DNA from: Patagioenas fasciata
Lineage: Eukaryota; Chordata; Aves; Columbiformes; Columbidae
Direction of reading: 5' to 3'
Length of the DNA stretch: 64,000 nucleotides
Assembly (NCBI RefSeq): GCF_037038585.1
Contig: NC_092524.1
Span: 68,720,552 to 68,784,551, forward strand
A program made the translations under genes and the position numbers. Positions 1 through 13,270 of this stretch are shown here, in pieces; within the stretch, counting starts at the first letter, position 1; the number at the start of each line of letters is the position of its first letter. The notes under the pieces are model-generated. The model did no database searches. It was not told the origin of the DNA and saw nothing but the letters and a program-made list of their open reading frames with translations.

Positions 1-977
1 TGTTGCAGAGCTCTGGACAGATCTTTTGATCCAAGCATCCTTGTAAAAAGTCATTAAAGACACCAGTTACCCACAGCCCACCAGCACAGCTCAGTTATTA
101 CTGGATTCAGGAAGCATTTACAGCCACCCATTGTCCCTGCATCTTCCACACTGACTGCAAGTGTCCACAGGGAGTAACTGAGAGATAAATGATCCCAGAT
201 GCTAATTAATTCACCCCCCCTGGAGTTATCCCCCCTCCATTTTGCAGGGCTTCCAAGTGAGCTTGTGCAAACACCACCTTTGGGTCCCTGGACTTGCCAC
301 AGCACAGAGTCACTTGCAGCAGTGTTATCCTTGAAACCAAGCACTTAATCAGTTGTTCAGAGACTGGGCTCCCTCCCTGGTCACAGGAGGGTCACACCAG
401 AGGCAAATTTACACCTCTGGTTGAGGTGAGATGCCCACAACCAGACTACATCTGTCCCTCTCAACTGCTGCATTAGCACCAGAGCTGAAGCCCCTGCTTT
501 GGTAGAACACTGCACATGTAGAACATCACTAAGTTATTTCACCAGCTAGCACCAAGTCTCTGACAAGACCCCAATTCACCACAGACACCCCCATATCCAA
601 GCACCCCCTTCATCCCCAGGCTTCACTGACAAAGCCTTTCCAGCCTCAGTCCGGTTTGCTATTGCAGCCACTATCTCTCAGCTTGAAGAGCAGAAGGTGC
701 AGCTCAACCCAGTTGCTTCACATAACATCCAGCACAGGGTACCACCCAGACTGTGCCCACTTGTACACAGGGACATCGTGTGTAGGAACAGCCAAGGCTG
801 GGCACTACTTTATGGATGTGAATTAACTGTTTAGGCTTTTACCTCTGCAAAGGTCCATAGCCTTTCCTGGGAGGGCAAAGCTGTGTCCCACCTGTGCTGC
901 AGGTATCAAGATCACACCTTTCTCCACTTTACCCCCCCTGAAAGCAAGCACAGGTTCCAAAAGCATCCCTCCCAAAC
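1..977 (-). other. ARMH4: ARMH4 intron 2 (partial), nothing else seen
   Basis: This is sequence downstream of the exon 2 donor at 1009 on the minus strand. I looked for a further coding exon flanked by splice sites and found none that I could defend. No repeat family was recognised. Confidence 0.5.
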
Positions 978-1009
978 CTACACTTCTGTATGCAACGGGC
1001 AAGTTTTAC

Positions 1010-2384
1010 CTTTCCATGAGCTTTCCAGAGTAGGAGAGAGATCAGACTGTGTATCTGTCACCACAGCAGCCTCTGGCTGGGACAGCAGGATGCTTTTCCC
1101 CTCCTCTGCTGTGACTGTGTTTATGTTTTCCAGCGAGTTGAGATCAGCCGCATCCATACCCGTCAGGTTTGCAGTGTGGAGAGCATCACTGCTCCCCGTG
1201 GAAGCCGCCGACACCTCCTCCCCTCGCACCAGCTCTGTGCAGTTGGTCTCCTCAGCAAGCTCGGGAGTCGGTGGAGGAGACACCGGGGAGGGCAGCACTC
1301 CTGTTGCATCCTCTTCCTCCCACACACCTCCCTGCAGGGTCTGGGATGGTTCTGTTGCTCCCTGGTCCCCCGTCACCTCCTCACGAGATGTGCTTCCCCC
1401 TTGACTTACGTCCCTCAGTTTTGTGTCATCCCAGTCAGTTGGCACGGTGTCCGTGGGGCGGATGGTGACAGTGCCAGCTGTGACAGGCAGATCTTGTGTG
1501 ACACCCGGCCCAGCTTCCAGGTGGAGGGAGGTCTCGGTTGCCGTGAATGGACGTGTCATGGCCATGGATGCTCGTACAGCCAGGGACTTCAGAGGGCTCC
1601 CTGTGCGAGCTCTGGGTGTTCCCACCTCCGAGGTCACACTGGGAGCCGGGGGAGTTGGGATGACGTGGTAGTCGCTTGGTGTTTCCCAGCTGGGAGAACT
1701 GGGGAGCAGCGTGGGCTGGGGTGCAGCTGAGGGGCGCGAGCTGGTCTCTGCCTCCTCGCCTGGCCCAGAAAGGGGGTTTGCTGAGAGGCCAGCAGAGCTG
1801 GGCTCAGCTTCAACACCACCCCCTGTGGTGGTCTCACCAGTGGGGCTGCTGACAGACTCCTCCTGGACAGAAGGGTTCAGCGTGGTCACAGCTGTGGTCA
1901 GCATGGCCTTGAATGCAGCATCCTCATCCAGCTCTGATTTTGTGGGATCAAACTCCTCTCCATCTGTGGCAGCCACAGCAGAGGTGTGAGCACCCAGGCT
2001 CTGGCTGCTTGGGATGATGTGGTTTGGGCTTACGGGCAGAGTTTCTCCTTCTACAGTGAAAGCTTCAGTGAAGGGCATCTCAGATGGCTTTGCTGACACT
2101 CCACATGGTTCTTCAGATGCCGTCTGCTCAGAAGGGCCCAGGTTATTTTGGAAGTTCAGCATGCTCATTCTTTCATCTTCCAGCCCATTCCCTGCCCAGG
2201 GGCCATGCTGGACCTTTGTCATGTCCCTCTCCTCCGGTGGCTGAGATGCCAGGCATGGTGGGCTGGAGGACAAAAGCAGGATGCTGCAGGTGACCACACA
2301 GATGTTAAATCCTGTTGATCTACTCATAGCGGAGAAGAGACCAGCCCAGAAGCCTGCAAGGCTGTCAAGTCCAGAGTGTAAGAC
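1010..2384 (-). CDS. ARMH4: ARMH4 (C14orf37 homologue), exon 2: large 5' coding exon, gene continues off left edge
   Basis: The start codon is at 2325-2327 on the minus strand. The reading frame runs 439 codons to a splice donor (AAAG|GTAAAA, exon end 1010) and meets a stop only in the intron. The acceptor is a long pyrimidine tract ending CTAG just right of 2384, so 2328-2384 is 5' UTR. Residues 1 to about 27 form a signal peptide (hydrophobic VVTCSILLLSSSPPCLAS). The rest is a low-complexity Ser/Thr/Pro/Glu-rich ectodomain with a few N-glycosylation sites (NCT, NLT). This matches the architecture of ARMH4, a type I membrane protein of about 770 residues in human whose N-terminal part lies in one big exon. 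It has been reported to restrain mTORC2. Divergent orientation to ACTR10 is the same as in human and is the main support for the name. The transmembrane and C-terminal exons are not visible in 1-977. Confidence 0.72.
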
Positions 2385-5300
2385 CTAGGAAAGGAAAAAG
2401 GAACCAGGTTACACATAATCAACCAGCCATTGACCCAGGACCTTAAATAACCGAGTGACAAGTTCCACGCATGCTGGTCTATGGCAATTTCTAAGCAGAC
2501 CCCAGATACACAACCCAAGCAATGGATCCCTCCTTCTATTTGACTGTTCCTAACCTACCCAATCTGAAGTCTCATCCCAGACCAACCCAAATCTTGATCT
2601 GAAGCTCAAGACAGACCATGCCAAGCTCTCATCCCCGTGAGAGAGTGCTATGGTCTACCCAGTAGGCATCAGACTTGCAAGCATCTGAGGAGGATCAGCC
2701 TGTTTGCTCTTTACAAAGTCCAGGACTCATGCTTGTCAGGCCCAGACTGAAGTCTCAGGCCTGTTATGGCAAGTCCTGTTCTGTGCATTGACACAGAAGA
2801 AAACCAAGGACCTTGCACAGAGGACAAGGTGAGTCTATAGGGCACAACATAGGACCAGAGCCAAAACAAAAGGCTTGAGGGCTGCATTAGTATCACATCC
2901 TGTATAGCTCCTTGGCCCATCAGAGAAAAGCTACAGCCCCAACAGCAGCACTGCTGCATTAGCACAGGCTCTGTGCTGCACTGCACCATGGAGGCACTTC
3001 CAGAGAGTTTCATGTTGATAATCACTGTGTGTTCCCAGAGTTTCCACGGGGGCTGAACCGGTAGCCCAGCCGTGATCCAGCCAGCTGACAGCCTGCTCTT
3101 GGCAGGCTCCGCTGCCTCGGCTCAGGCTCCCAGACAAACACCTCACAGCAGCAGGAACCGCTCCCAACCACCCCCTTGGGCAGCTGCCCCAGTCCTGGGT
3201 TTGCTGCACCACCACTCAGCAGCAAAGACCACGTCACCCGCTTGCTACACGCAGGACAGCTGGTCACACAAGGCTCACGCACATAGAGCCCTCCATCGCA
3301 CAGCCAGTCTGGTAAGCTCCCCTTCCCAGTTTTGGGGGGCAGTTTGCCAGTAGCACGGTCAAGCCCTGCCACAAGAAGTCTCCAACCATCAACAGCTTCA
3401 CCTGCTTTGGTTGGCATGGTCCCAGGGCCAGTGAACCGCTCTTATTAATATCCATTATCCCTCTGCAGCTCAAAGGTACGGAAGAAGGTTGGGGTTGTGA
3501 GACCACCTCTTGGTCTTTATGATAAGAGAAGCAAAGGTTACCCTTTGCAGTCTTGCTCATGGGCACCAGGATGAGTCCCCCAGCTTGCTAGGCTCCTCAT
3601 TCTCCCATGTAGGTAAATATTACTTGCATTTGTACACACACAACGCAACAAGCTGCCTACTGCTTTGTTACACGTGGGTGTACCACTTCTCCACGCCTGC
3701 TCATGCACCCACGTGCAAGAGGTAACCACCGTCACAGCGAGAAGCATCTTCATGACACCACAGTTGTGCTAGTCCATCTAATTCACAGGCCCTGTGTCCT
3801 GCTGTTCACGTACCTTTGTCTCCTCAACAGCATTAATGTGTCTAGCCAGCTGAACACAACCAAGACACCAGAAAGCCAGTTTGGTCACACCAAGATGATG
3901 TGTATTTGCATTATAAAACAAACCTCCTACTCCACACAAGAGAGAAAGACTTCTCCAGCTGAAGACCCTTATGATCCGCAGGGCTGTCTGCAGCACACAA
4001 GACAACCTCAGCATTACCAGCTCAGAGTCAACTACCGCAGGCTCCATCAGCTGGTTGAGCCTTCAGGGTGCATAGAGTCATTTTTTCCACTCCCCCTGCA
4101 GCCCTGGTCCTCAGCACTTCGAGCTGCTGGAATAATTCCCCATCACAGCCCACACACATGCACCAGGCGCTCGGGGACAAACAGAAGCCACCAAGAAGCT
4201 GTTCACCAGCAAACACACCTTCCACTTCATCTACAGTATCTCCTTTCTCTGAAGGATGAGCGGCTACTCATCCATCTCCTCCACCCTCCCTCCCAAAACA
4301 AACAGTTGAGAACTGACAGTATTCAGCTACTCTTACAGGCTAATTCTTCATGCTCTTTTGTAATTAAAACACACTAAGAGTATATTATGCAAGTTAAATT
4401 GACAGTGCCCAATGACATGCATCTGCCTTGCCATGCTGATGAGTACAAATTACCTTCACCTCACTCCTTTAGCAAGTGCCAATTCAGATGAGGCATATTG
4501 ATAACACCAAAAAAATATTGTTTATCTAGAAGTCTCTTTAAGCTACATAAGTAATATTAGTAGTAGTTAAACCTAATCAAAACTCCAGCCACACTTGAAA
4601 GACAACCATAGTATTTCTTGCAGTCATATACATCGTGCATATGTATATACTTCTGTAGGTTTCTAGCTCCCAAATAGCCTAAGACATTCAGGATGAGGTT
4701 AGCAGAAACATCAAAATGTTCATTTCTGTCTTCCCAACAAGCTCACTCCATCCTTCCCAGGAACCAAGAGTGGCAGGGAATAAGAGGCAAAGCTGCTCCC
4801 TTAAAGGCTGGCTTTGAGACATCCATTAATTAAAACAAACCAAGAAAAGAGTACTAAGAGCCTTTCCTCCTCCTGGCTATTAGATAACGTGGACAGCCAG
4901 TACAAGTTTGATACAAGAGTTTCCAAAGCAGTTTGGGCAGCCTCATGCTGCTCCCCCTAGTCTGAACAGCACTGGGGACTGTACTTCTACATTTGTAAAT
5001 GGCAAAAATAGTGTTTGAGAGTTATTTGCTCAGGAAACACCCATCAACTAGATCTAGGCTGGCCTAGACCTCTACATCCAGTAAAAGCTCAGGACAGTAG
5101 CACAGAGCTTGCTGCAGGATCATGGCACAAGTTCGCACTTCAAAGAAGATTAGTCGGAGCTTAAGACCTACTCAGCTTTAGGAAGAGGCTGGATTAGACT
5201 GTATAAACAGCAGTGACCTGGCTATCTTCTTAAGCAGAGTTTGACACCTCTCTGTAGCACTCCCAATTGATGCTAAGTGCTCCAAGGTTGAGTGGGTAGC

Positions 5301-8189
5301 TGGCTGCCAAGCAGTTTGTTACTCCAGCTGCACTGGGCTATACGTTTATCTCCCATCTGGTTGGTTTTATGGTCAGCCTGCTCTACAGCCTCAGCCAAGC
5401 AATAAAACTAAGCCCTTCCTCTGTGGTAAGCTTAAGCTTTCTCCTTACTAGCCTGAAGCTGTGGAATAACTCGGTATTTCATGCTGCAGGAACTCCTTGT
5501 TCCCAGATTTCACCTGGCATTCTGAGCCAAAGCCCTGGACAACATCTGCCAAGCACCAACCGGGCTCTCAGCAGAACACTAATCCTTGTTTTAAATAGGA
5601 GGCACACACAGAGGGCGAGAGACAACCCAACTGCTTCCCCTGCAAGCAATAACAACTAATCCCAAGAGATGCGTTTCCCCGGCCACAGACCAGCACAACT
5701 GCAGACAGGCAGAGAGCTTTACCATCATGGAACAAAATAAGTTCCCCTTAAACACCTGGTAGGCTGGAAAGCAGCACAGAGGGCTGCTGTGCTAAACACA
5801 AGGTGCCAAAACTGGACATCTCCAGGAGCTGCCCATGAGAATGAGAACTGCCTACCGCTGCAGGCAAGCCGCCAAGCTGAGGGATAATAAATATGAATTA
5901 ATCAGCTGCTAAAGCAGTCTGCAAGGCTCGGTTGGATCCCCCTGAACCAGGCTGCTTCCTTGCTCCATACCATTAGCACTAGCAATAACTATCAGACCCT
6001 CTGAGTCAGAGGCACCTATTTGAAGTCAGTCCCATGGAAGCCTGATGAAACAAACCACAGAAACAACCTCAAAAGGAACCTCATCTTGCCATGGCCACTC
6101 CAATGGGGGAGCTCTGAATGTGGACAAGCACAGAGCAGACCAGTTTCTCCCATTCAATAGCTGTTCCTTACACAGAAACAGGATAAAACTCCCCCTCTGC
6201 CCCAGTTGCCTGCAGCTTCTCCCCAGGATGGCTCTTTAGAGTTTCACCCAGCCAGTTTATTTAGAGAAAACTAAGGAAACACTTTGCTGTTATTTTCTGC
6301 CTTCGGCAACTCCTGGCTGTGCTTTTCCTGAACTGTTGAAAGAGCAAGGGGAAAAAAAAGCACTGAGCTTTTAACTCACTTGAATTAATCACCCTGTTCT
6401 AACAGTCCCTCTCCCACATGGAGAGGACACTTCTACAGCGAAGCTGAAGTGGCTGCAAGCATCGTATAGCACAGAGCACAGGAGATTAACAGGGCAGCTC
6501 CAGACGAATCACTGTCGAGCCTTTGCAGAACACGGCTTTTCACACCTCCAAGTACAAGCTCGATTATGGCAGCTTTGACCGGGTGAATGGTCCTGGATGC
6601 GCTCAGCTCCGCAATTCATCTGCGGATGGATACAGGCAGTGGACAAAACCACCGCAACGCTTTTAATGTGAAGGTTTAGCCAAAACATACAAGTCAAAGA
6701 GCAGCCAGCAATCAAACGCTGTGTTACCAGAGTGCTAATGTACCCTATCCAAGCCTTATTAGTCCTGCTGAACACAAAAGTCAGCAGATAACACACTGCA
6801 GACCTCCAACTCCTACTTTTGCACACAAGCTGAGGAAAACGCCTTCATTTCACCTTACATTCTGTCCTTGCCCAGTTCAATCCAGGGAATTTTATAACCA
6901 ATGAACAGAGCTCAGCCAGTTAAACCACAGCGAAATCCCAAGCGACACAGCTCCGCACCAGCCACCAACACAGCCCAAGTCAGCCAAGCCAAACTCTGCA
7001 GACACAGCCACGCATCAGAGGGGCACATCCTCCCCTACCTTTGAGAACAGATCCTTACAAGCAAACAAATTAGATATTAACATTCTGTAAGGCCAGCTTC
7101 CTACTGGTCCTTGCGAGGCACCTTAATACATAATACATCACCTCTGCTTCCAGCATCGGTGTTCCAGCAGTAGTTCTTTGAGAAGCGAGAGACATGACAT
7201 GTTTTAGGCATTATTCCCCCAGCCACTAAGCGATCGCTTGCTTTGTTCGGAACAGCACAGACCACCTATGGAAATCCCTACTCGGATTTGCAAGTAAAAG
7301 CCGTGTAGTTCTTCATGGCTTTCTGACCCCGTGCCAGGTCCCCAGCACCACACAAGTCAGAGATCTACCAAATTCCTAAGGGATTAAAAAGATTGAGAGG
7401 AACAAGGAGGGGGGTTAAGAATGAGGCCAAAGGGTGCAGCAATTTTCAAACAGCAGAAGGATGGAAACGCTGCTCTCCAGACCGACTGGGAGTAGAGGGG
7501 TCGCATTCAGATTCCCATCAGCAAGAAATGCTCAAAAATTCCGGTGCCTCACCTAACGCAGACAGCAACACCGCACAGCGCATCTGGAAGATCATAAGTC
7601 TCTGCAGATGAAGATTTACGATCTTATTAAATACACCTTGCCAGGCCCTTTGAGCTTGGGTAGAACCTGCTTGTTGGCCAGGGAATAGAATCAGGGCTGG
7701 CTCAAGGCTTGGTTACACCCAGCGCACCTGCTTGCAGGGCACAGAGCCATCCGCTTTAGTCATATTTCCAGGTGAGCTTAAAGACCCAGAAGTGCATCTT
7801 TTCCCTGCAGCCGCCCAACGCGCCAAGGATCAAGTGCAACCAGCCACCCGGGGATTCCTCCAGCCCAAACCCACCGCAGGACGAAGGGACAGCGAAGATC
7901 ACCCCCCAGCACACTCCAGGAGAAGAAACACCCCTTCGGGATTTCCCAAAGGGGCACATGGGGACCCCCATCCCCGCAGGACGGTACCCACCCCGCTCCC
8001 CATCCCCCGGGGCTGCGAGGACCAGCCCGCTCGCCGGGAACAAAGAGCCGCGCCGAGGATGCGCTGCCCTGCGGGCATCGCTACCGCCAAAAACACAACC
8101 GAAAAAAAGGCATAAACACGGGGGGAAATCAGCTTGGGGACGCGAAGCGGTGGTCGTGGGTGACCCCCCCGGCTCCTCCCCGGCCTCAC
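2385..8189 (-). other. ARMH4: ARMH4 intron 1 (about 5.8 kb)
   Basis: This lies between the exon 2 acceptor (2385-2386) and the proposed exon 1 donor (8188-8189). It is single-copy-looking sequence with no recognisable CR1, LTR or exon. Small open frames here have no family resemblance and no splice context. Confidence 0.5.
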
Positions 8190-8430
8190 CTGCTGCCCGC
8201 CGCCTCCGCCCGGTTCCGCGGCGCCGCGCCGCGCTCGCCCCCGGCGCCCCACGGGCGGAGCGGAGCGGAGCGAGGCCGCCCCCGGTGGGGCGGTGTCGGG
8301 GGTTTGGCCGCTCCGCCCGTGCGCCGGTTCCCGCCTCCCCTCGGTGGGTTTTGTGCTCACCCCCCAGCCGCATCGCTGGGCACAGCGCGCCCGCAGCCGC
8401 GTTTTGCCGCTGAGTTTCCCAAAATAAGAA
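7800..8430 (-). promoter_or_regulatory. ARMH4: GC-rich CpG island, probable ARMH4 promoter and untranslated exon 1
   Basis: CpG-dense sequence is centred on 8160-8340. On the minus strand a good donor, GCAG|GTGAGG, lies with exon end at 8190, so a 5' UTR exon from roughly 8300 to 8190 would splice to the exon 2 acceptor at 2384. The transcription start is inferred only. ACTR10 has its own island about 12 kb away, so this is not a shared bidirectional promoter. Confidence 0.55.
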
Positions 8431-9366
8431 AACACAGAAGTTCCAGCATCCCAGGCTGAGCCTCAGCCCGCGCACCCAGCTCTGCCCCACAAGCCGGGCT
8501 CAGGGTCTAACCCCAGGCTCCCTCTTTGCTTACAAGACGATACAAAAGCAAGGCCTACAGCATTGTTAGTGGTTTTCCAGCTATTACACATTCTCCTCCA
8601 GTATTTTCAGCTGTAGAGGTCACCTTCCTCTAATACTCGCCCTGCAAAGGAGGATGACTTCTTAAAGAGCATCCCACACATGCATTAAAAGAGCTTCCTT
8701 TTTTGTTGTTGTTGCTTTGTTTTAAGCACTTGTTTGGCCAGAAAGAAAGAACAATAAACAATTTTTACTCCTGGTCTCCTCTTCCCACCTGTTTGGATTT
8801 TTTTCCACCAGGAATCCCACAACTAATCTAACAACAAAAAAACGTTTACACCATCAGGTTCTGTAGCACACATCACCTCATCAAGCAGCTCAAAAGACCA
8901 TACCTTGCCTCCAAAAACACAGGAGAAGACACCAGCTTGGCTTCCTCTTGCTTCAGCCTGAAGTCAAGGGCACCATAAGGTCCCAGCTGCGCACACACAG
9001 GGTTTTATACCTGGTCTCGGGCAATGAGTGGCTCAGAGCGGAGCTGCAGCAGGTGCAAAGCGTTTGTGGGGACAGGGACAGGTGAGAAGAGCCCAAAACT
9101 AATGAACGTTCAAGGGAGGAGATGGATGGGGTGGGGAGATCTGATGGGGGGGTTGCTAGGAGGGAAAAGGTAGAGGATATAGGAGAGTCAAAATGTTGAT
9201 TTTGTGAATGTCCTCTACCACATGGAGCACATCAGTGAGTATCTCTTTACTTCTAGTTATAATAATCTATAAAATTAGGCTTGCTTGTTTTTTCACTCAT
9301 GTAACAGTAAGATTTAACCTGCTTTTAGCTGTCAAACACTGGGCTCTCTAGAAAAGCAATGTCCAT
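8431..9366. other. Intergenic, no gene seen
   Basis: Unique-looking AT-moderate sequence between the ARMH4 promoter island and the first CR1 fragment. No exon, RNA gene or repeat is recognised. Confidence 0.4.
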
Positions 9367-9632
9367 TTGATAGGACAAGGGGTGATGGCTTCAAACTAAA
9401 GGTTCAGGCTGGACATGAGGAAGGAATTGTTGGCCCTGAGGGTGGTGAGAGCCTGGCCCAGGTTGCCCAGAGAGGTGGTGGCTGAACCATCCCTGGAGAC
9501 ATCCCAGGCCAGGCTGGACGGGGCTCTGAGCAACCTGAGCTGGTGAAGATGTCCCTGCTCATGGCAGGGGGGGCACTGGGGGAGCTGGGAAGGTCCCTTC
9601 AACACAAATCATTTGATAATTCTACGAACATA
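9367..9632 (+). mobile_element. CR1 LINE 3' fragment
   Basis: It shows the typical CR1 end-of-ORF2/3' UTR text (GGACATGAGGAAGGAATTGT, GAACCATCCCTGGAGACATC, GGGAAGGTCCCTTCAA) and ends in a degenerate tail near 9630. It is 5'-truncated. The same subfamily appears at 20607 (minus) and 59716 (plus). Confidence 0.9.
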
Positions 9633-12027
9633 ACTTATTGAGGAAAACCGAGATATTCCTCATCAATGAATTGTTCTTTTCTTCCCATTTGTTACACTTG
9701 TTCCCTTTGCTAAACTCACCTCAATGTTCCACCTCTCTAATTTCAGAGAAATCGAGTGTTTGCTACTGGATTTCAACCAAACTGGAACCAACCCAATTCA
9801 TTTTGGTAGCATTCTGCATCCAATATTCAAACTTTTGAAAGGCAGATTTCTTGTAGGTCAAGGCAATTTCTTTCCGAGTAATATTGCTAACCTCTGCATA
9901 AGTTGAAAATAAAGTGTCAAAATGCCTGTATCAGCAATAAAGGCAGTCATTGGCAAAAGACATCAGAAAGAGCTTCAGAGTCAGGCTTGGTGGAGCAAAC
10001 GGTCAGACAGAACGATGTGAATAGTCCTATCTGGCTTTGCATCTACGAGTTGTAAAATCTGGGAAATTATTCATAAATCAATGTGTCTGGTGCTGCGGCT
10101 TCTTTCTAAATATATATATAGATATATAAAAATATGTGGGAAGAAAGGATGTTTACTCTCTCCTCTAAGGGAGACAGAGCAGAGGGGAAAGGAAAAGGTA
10201 AGAGCTGCATTTTTGTGGCCATTTTAAACATTATTAACCCCCAGCTCAGGCACCCAAACCTCTCCGCAGGTTCACCCACTGAATTCTTCCAGCAAACCGC
10301 AATCAATGAGGGCTTATTTTCCACCGCAGCGCTGCACACATTGTGGCGGGTCAGGCATCGATTCCCAAGCTGCTCAGCCACCCGTGTGCGGGGACACGGG
10401 CAGGAAAACAGGGACCCCCCTGCCAGAAATTAGAGCCCTTGGCAACAAGTCCACCGGGCTCAGCATTAGTAGCTACAAAATCAACCCCTTCCAGTTGACC
10501 TGGGATTCAGAATGAGGGGTATTGATTTCAACCTCTTTTCTATCCAACCTTTAAAATGCTCAGGATACGTATTTAAAATGTAAAGCGTGTGTAAGTGATG
10601 CTCCGCTCTTCTCACTTAATAGATTGGAGAGGTTTTCGCTTCCCCCTTGTCATTGACTGACTCTGAACCCAGATGGGCCCTGTGTACTCTCAAGGTTAAA
10701 GATTTCACTGGTAATCACGGTAACCAAAATAGACAGTTATCTGTGTTTTCTTCCGTATCTGGAATTGCAAATTCCCCATACGCTGCAAGTTTCTCTACCC
10801 CGCATCCCCTGCCAAAATCACGGCCTTTTTGCGTTATCGACAAAATCTGCAGACTGAAAGAAGGCGGCTTGATGGAAGAGGCAGAAATCAGAGATCGCTA
10901 GAGAGCGTTGCTTTGTTTTTCATCTCTATGCTTTATTAACTGGAAATACTAATTTTTAACTGGGCTCGGTATCCTGCAGAGCGTATCTATAACCAAGTAA
11001 AACGGGCCCCACTTCCACAGCAAGTTAAGAAATATCCATTCCTTTCCCTTCTTAGTGCTCCGGTTCGAGACCTTTCAGTGCCACCCTCTGCTGGGCTTGG
11101 CCTTCAAGGAATGCCCTTGGGTGAAATTCGGAGCTTAAGTTCTGATGTAAGCTGGTTTATTCTTCCATGTGGGCAGTGTAGGTGATAAAAAGACCACGGG
11201 ACTCACGTCCCATTCCTGCCTCTGACTTGTTAGATGATCTTCAAAACCAAACCGCGCTGCTCTCTGCAGTCATCTCCCCTTCCATAAAATGGAAATAACG
11301 ATATTTGATTTTTGTCAGACGCCCTTGTATGATCTGTGTATTATTATAGCAGCAAACTCCGCTTTATAAATTAATAATATAACGCAATACAGTGCATTTC
11401 TTTAAAAGGTGGTATTCCTGTTGCAGCTTATGGCACAAACTAAAAAGTCCTAATTAAGAGACTGAGTCATTTAAAAATATTCATGAAAGCACATTTTGTA
11501 TGTATAAAATGAACTAAAAGATCGTTGTCCTGACATCAGAATAGTGCATTTTGTGGTGCTACTCCTGGCATCTGTGATGAGATGGTATCAGCTCTCCTAA
11601 GTATGTCAGGACATGCCACAGAAGGTAAAGGCAATTTTAAAATAGTTAACATTAATTTTGCTCCTGAATGACTTTCCCAAATTGGATATTTGGGACATGC
11701 AGCACATAAATCAGTGCACATCTCCATCTGTATTTTTGCTTCACAATTCACCTTTACAACAGCTGGTAGCACTTGTTTGAAGGGGACCTGTTCTTCCCGT
11801 TACACAGCAGTCATTGGAATGGAGGAGCAATGAGTCTAATTTAGGGAAAGTGAGAACAGCATCCCCTCTTACAGAGGGGAAAATACATTTAAAACAAGTC
11901 CACTTTGAAAAAGATACCAGGAAGTTTATGGCCAATTAATTATTTCAAATGTAATAATGCCACGGATGACCAGATTCCTTTTTCCTCTAACTGCAAACAT
12001 GATAAATGCCATCTGCAGTCAAAACAA
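9633..12027. other. Intergenic, no gene seen
   Basis: Unique-looking, partly AT-rich DNA with short TA runs near 10110-10130. No gene, RNA or recognised repeat. Confidence 0.4.
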
Positions 12028-12866
12028 ATCACAGAGTCACAGAATGTGAGGGGTTGGAAGGGCCCTGGAAAGCTCATCCAGTGCAGTCCCCCCATGGAGC
12101 AGGAACACCCAGCTGAGGTTCCACAGGAAGGTGTCCAGGCGGGTTTGAATGGCTGCAGAGAAGGAGACTCCACAACCTCCCTGGGCAGCCTGGGCCAGGC
12201 TCTGCCACCCTCACCAGGAACAAGTTTCTTCTCACATTTCAGTGGAACCTCCTGTGTTCCAGTTTGCACCCATTGCCCCTTGTCCTATCACTGGTTGTCA
12301 CCGAGAAGAGCCTGGCTCCATCCTCCTGACACTGCCCCTTTCCATATTGATCCTCATGAATGAGTCCCCCCTCAGTCTCCTCTTGTCCAGCTCCAGAGCC
12401 CCAGCTCCCTCAGCCTTTCCTCACACGGGAGATGCTCCACTCCCTTCAGCATCTTGGTGGCTGCGCTGGACTCTCTCCAGCAGTTCCCTGTCCTTCTGGA
12501 ACTGAGGGGCCACAACTGGACACAAGATTCCAGGTGTGGTCTCCCCAGGGCAGAGTAGAGGGGCAGGAGAACCTCTCTGACCTACTGACCACCCCCTTCT
12601 AACCCACCCCAGGTACCATTGGCTTCCTGGCCACAAGGGCCCAGTGCTGGCTCATGGTCACCCTGCTGTCCCCAGGACCCCCAGGTCCCTTTTCCCTACA
12701 CTGCTCTCTAATAGGTCATTCCCCAACTTACAGTGGAACCTGGGGTTGTTCCTGCCCAGATTCCAGACTCTACACTTGCCCTTGTTCTATTTCATTAAAT
12801 TTTTCCCTGCCCAACTCTCCAGCCTGTCCAGGTCTCTGGATGGCAGCACAGCTTCCAGTGTCATCT
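12028..12866 (-). mobile_element. CR1 LINE fragment, about 0.84 kb
   Basis: The CR1 3' end is at the left (CACAGAGTCACAGAATGTGA, GGTTGGAAGGGCCCTGG) and the reverse-transcriptase C-terminal region is to the right. Same subfamily as the elements at 27990, 31052, 43389 and 61839. It is 5'-truncated near 12866. Confidence 0.9.
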
Positions 12867-13009
12867 TAACAGAGTCAGGCCAGGTTCCTTTCTTTTGCCA
12901 CGTTCCTCACTGCTGGCACAAACAGAAAAACTCTGCAAGGCCAAGAGATGCCAGGGCAGCCCCTCTGCCGGCTGCAATTGAGAGAAATCAGCCCTACAAG
13001 GAGACGCAG

Positions 13010-13270
13010 GATCCAGCTTCTGCTTCCCCAGCCCTCGCGGTTCTGCAGCGCTCACGAAGCAGGAGAGCCGTAAGAACTTGCTCTTGTCACCGCAGTCAGC
13101 AGATGTGACTTGGAGAGCGCGCAGCGGCCAGATCTGCTGAGTAGCAAAGCGCCATTTTTACACCGTCGCTTTTCAGAGGAGAAACCAGGCTTGTGGCGGC
13201 TGCTCCAAGGTCGCGGGGATCGGCCGCGCTCGCTCTGGGAATGCAGCCCGGGAGGACCAGCGTTCACCTC
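13010..13270. promoter_or_regulatory. Small CpG-rich patch without a recognised gene
   Basis: CpG density is clearly above the flanks (GCGCGCAGCGG, GGTCGCGGGGATCGGCCGCG). No coding exon is seen beside it. It could be a distal promoter, an enhancer island or chance. Confidence 0.25.

Noticed and set aside
7756-8490. 244-codon minus-strand and 213-codon plus-strand frames in the CpG island
   Set aside because: High GC removes stop codons by chance. Arg/Pro/Gly-rich composition and no domain; the region is explained as a promoter.
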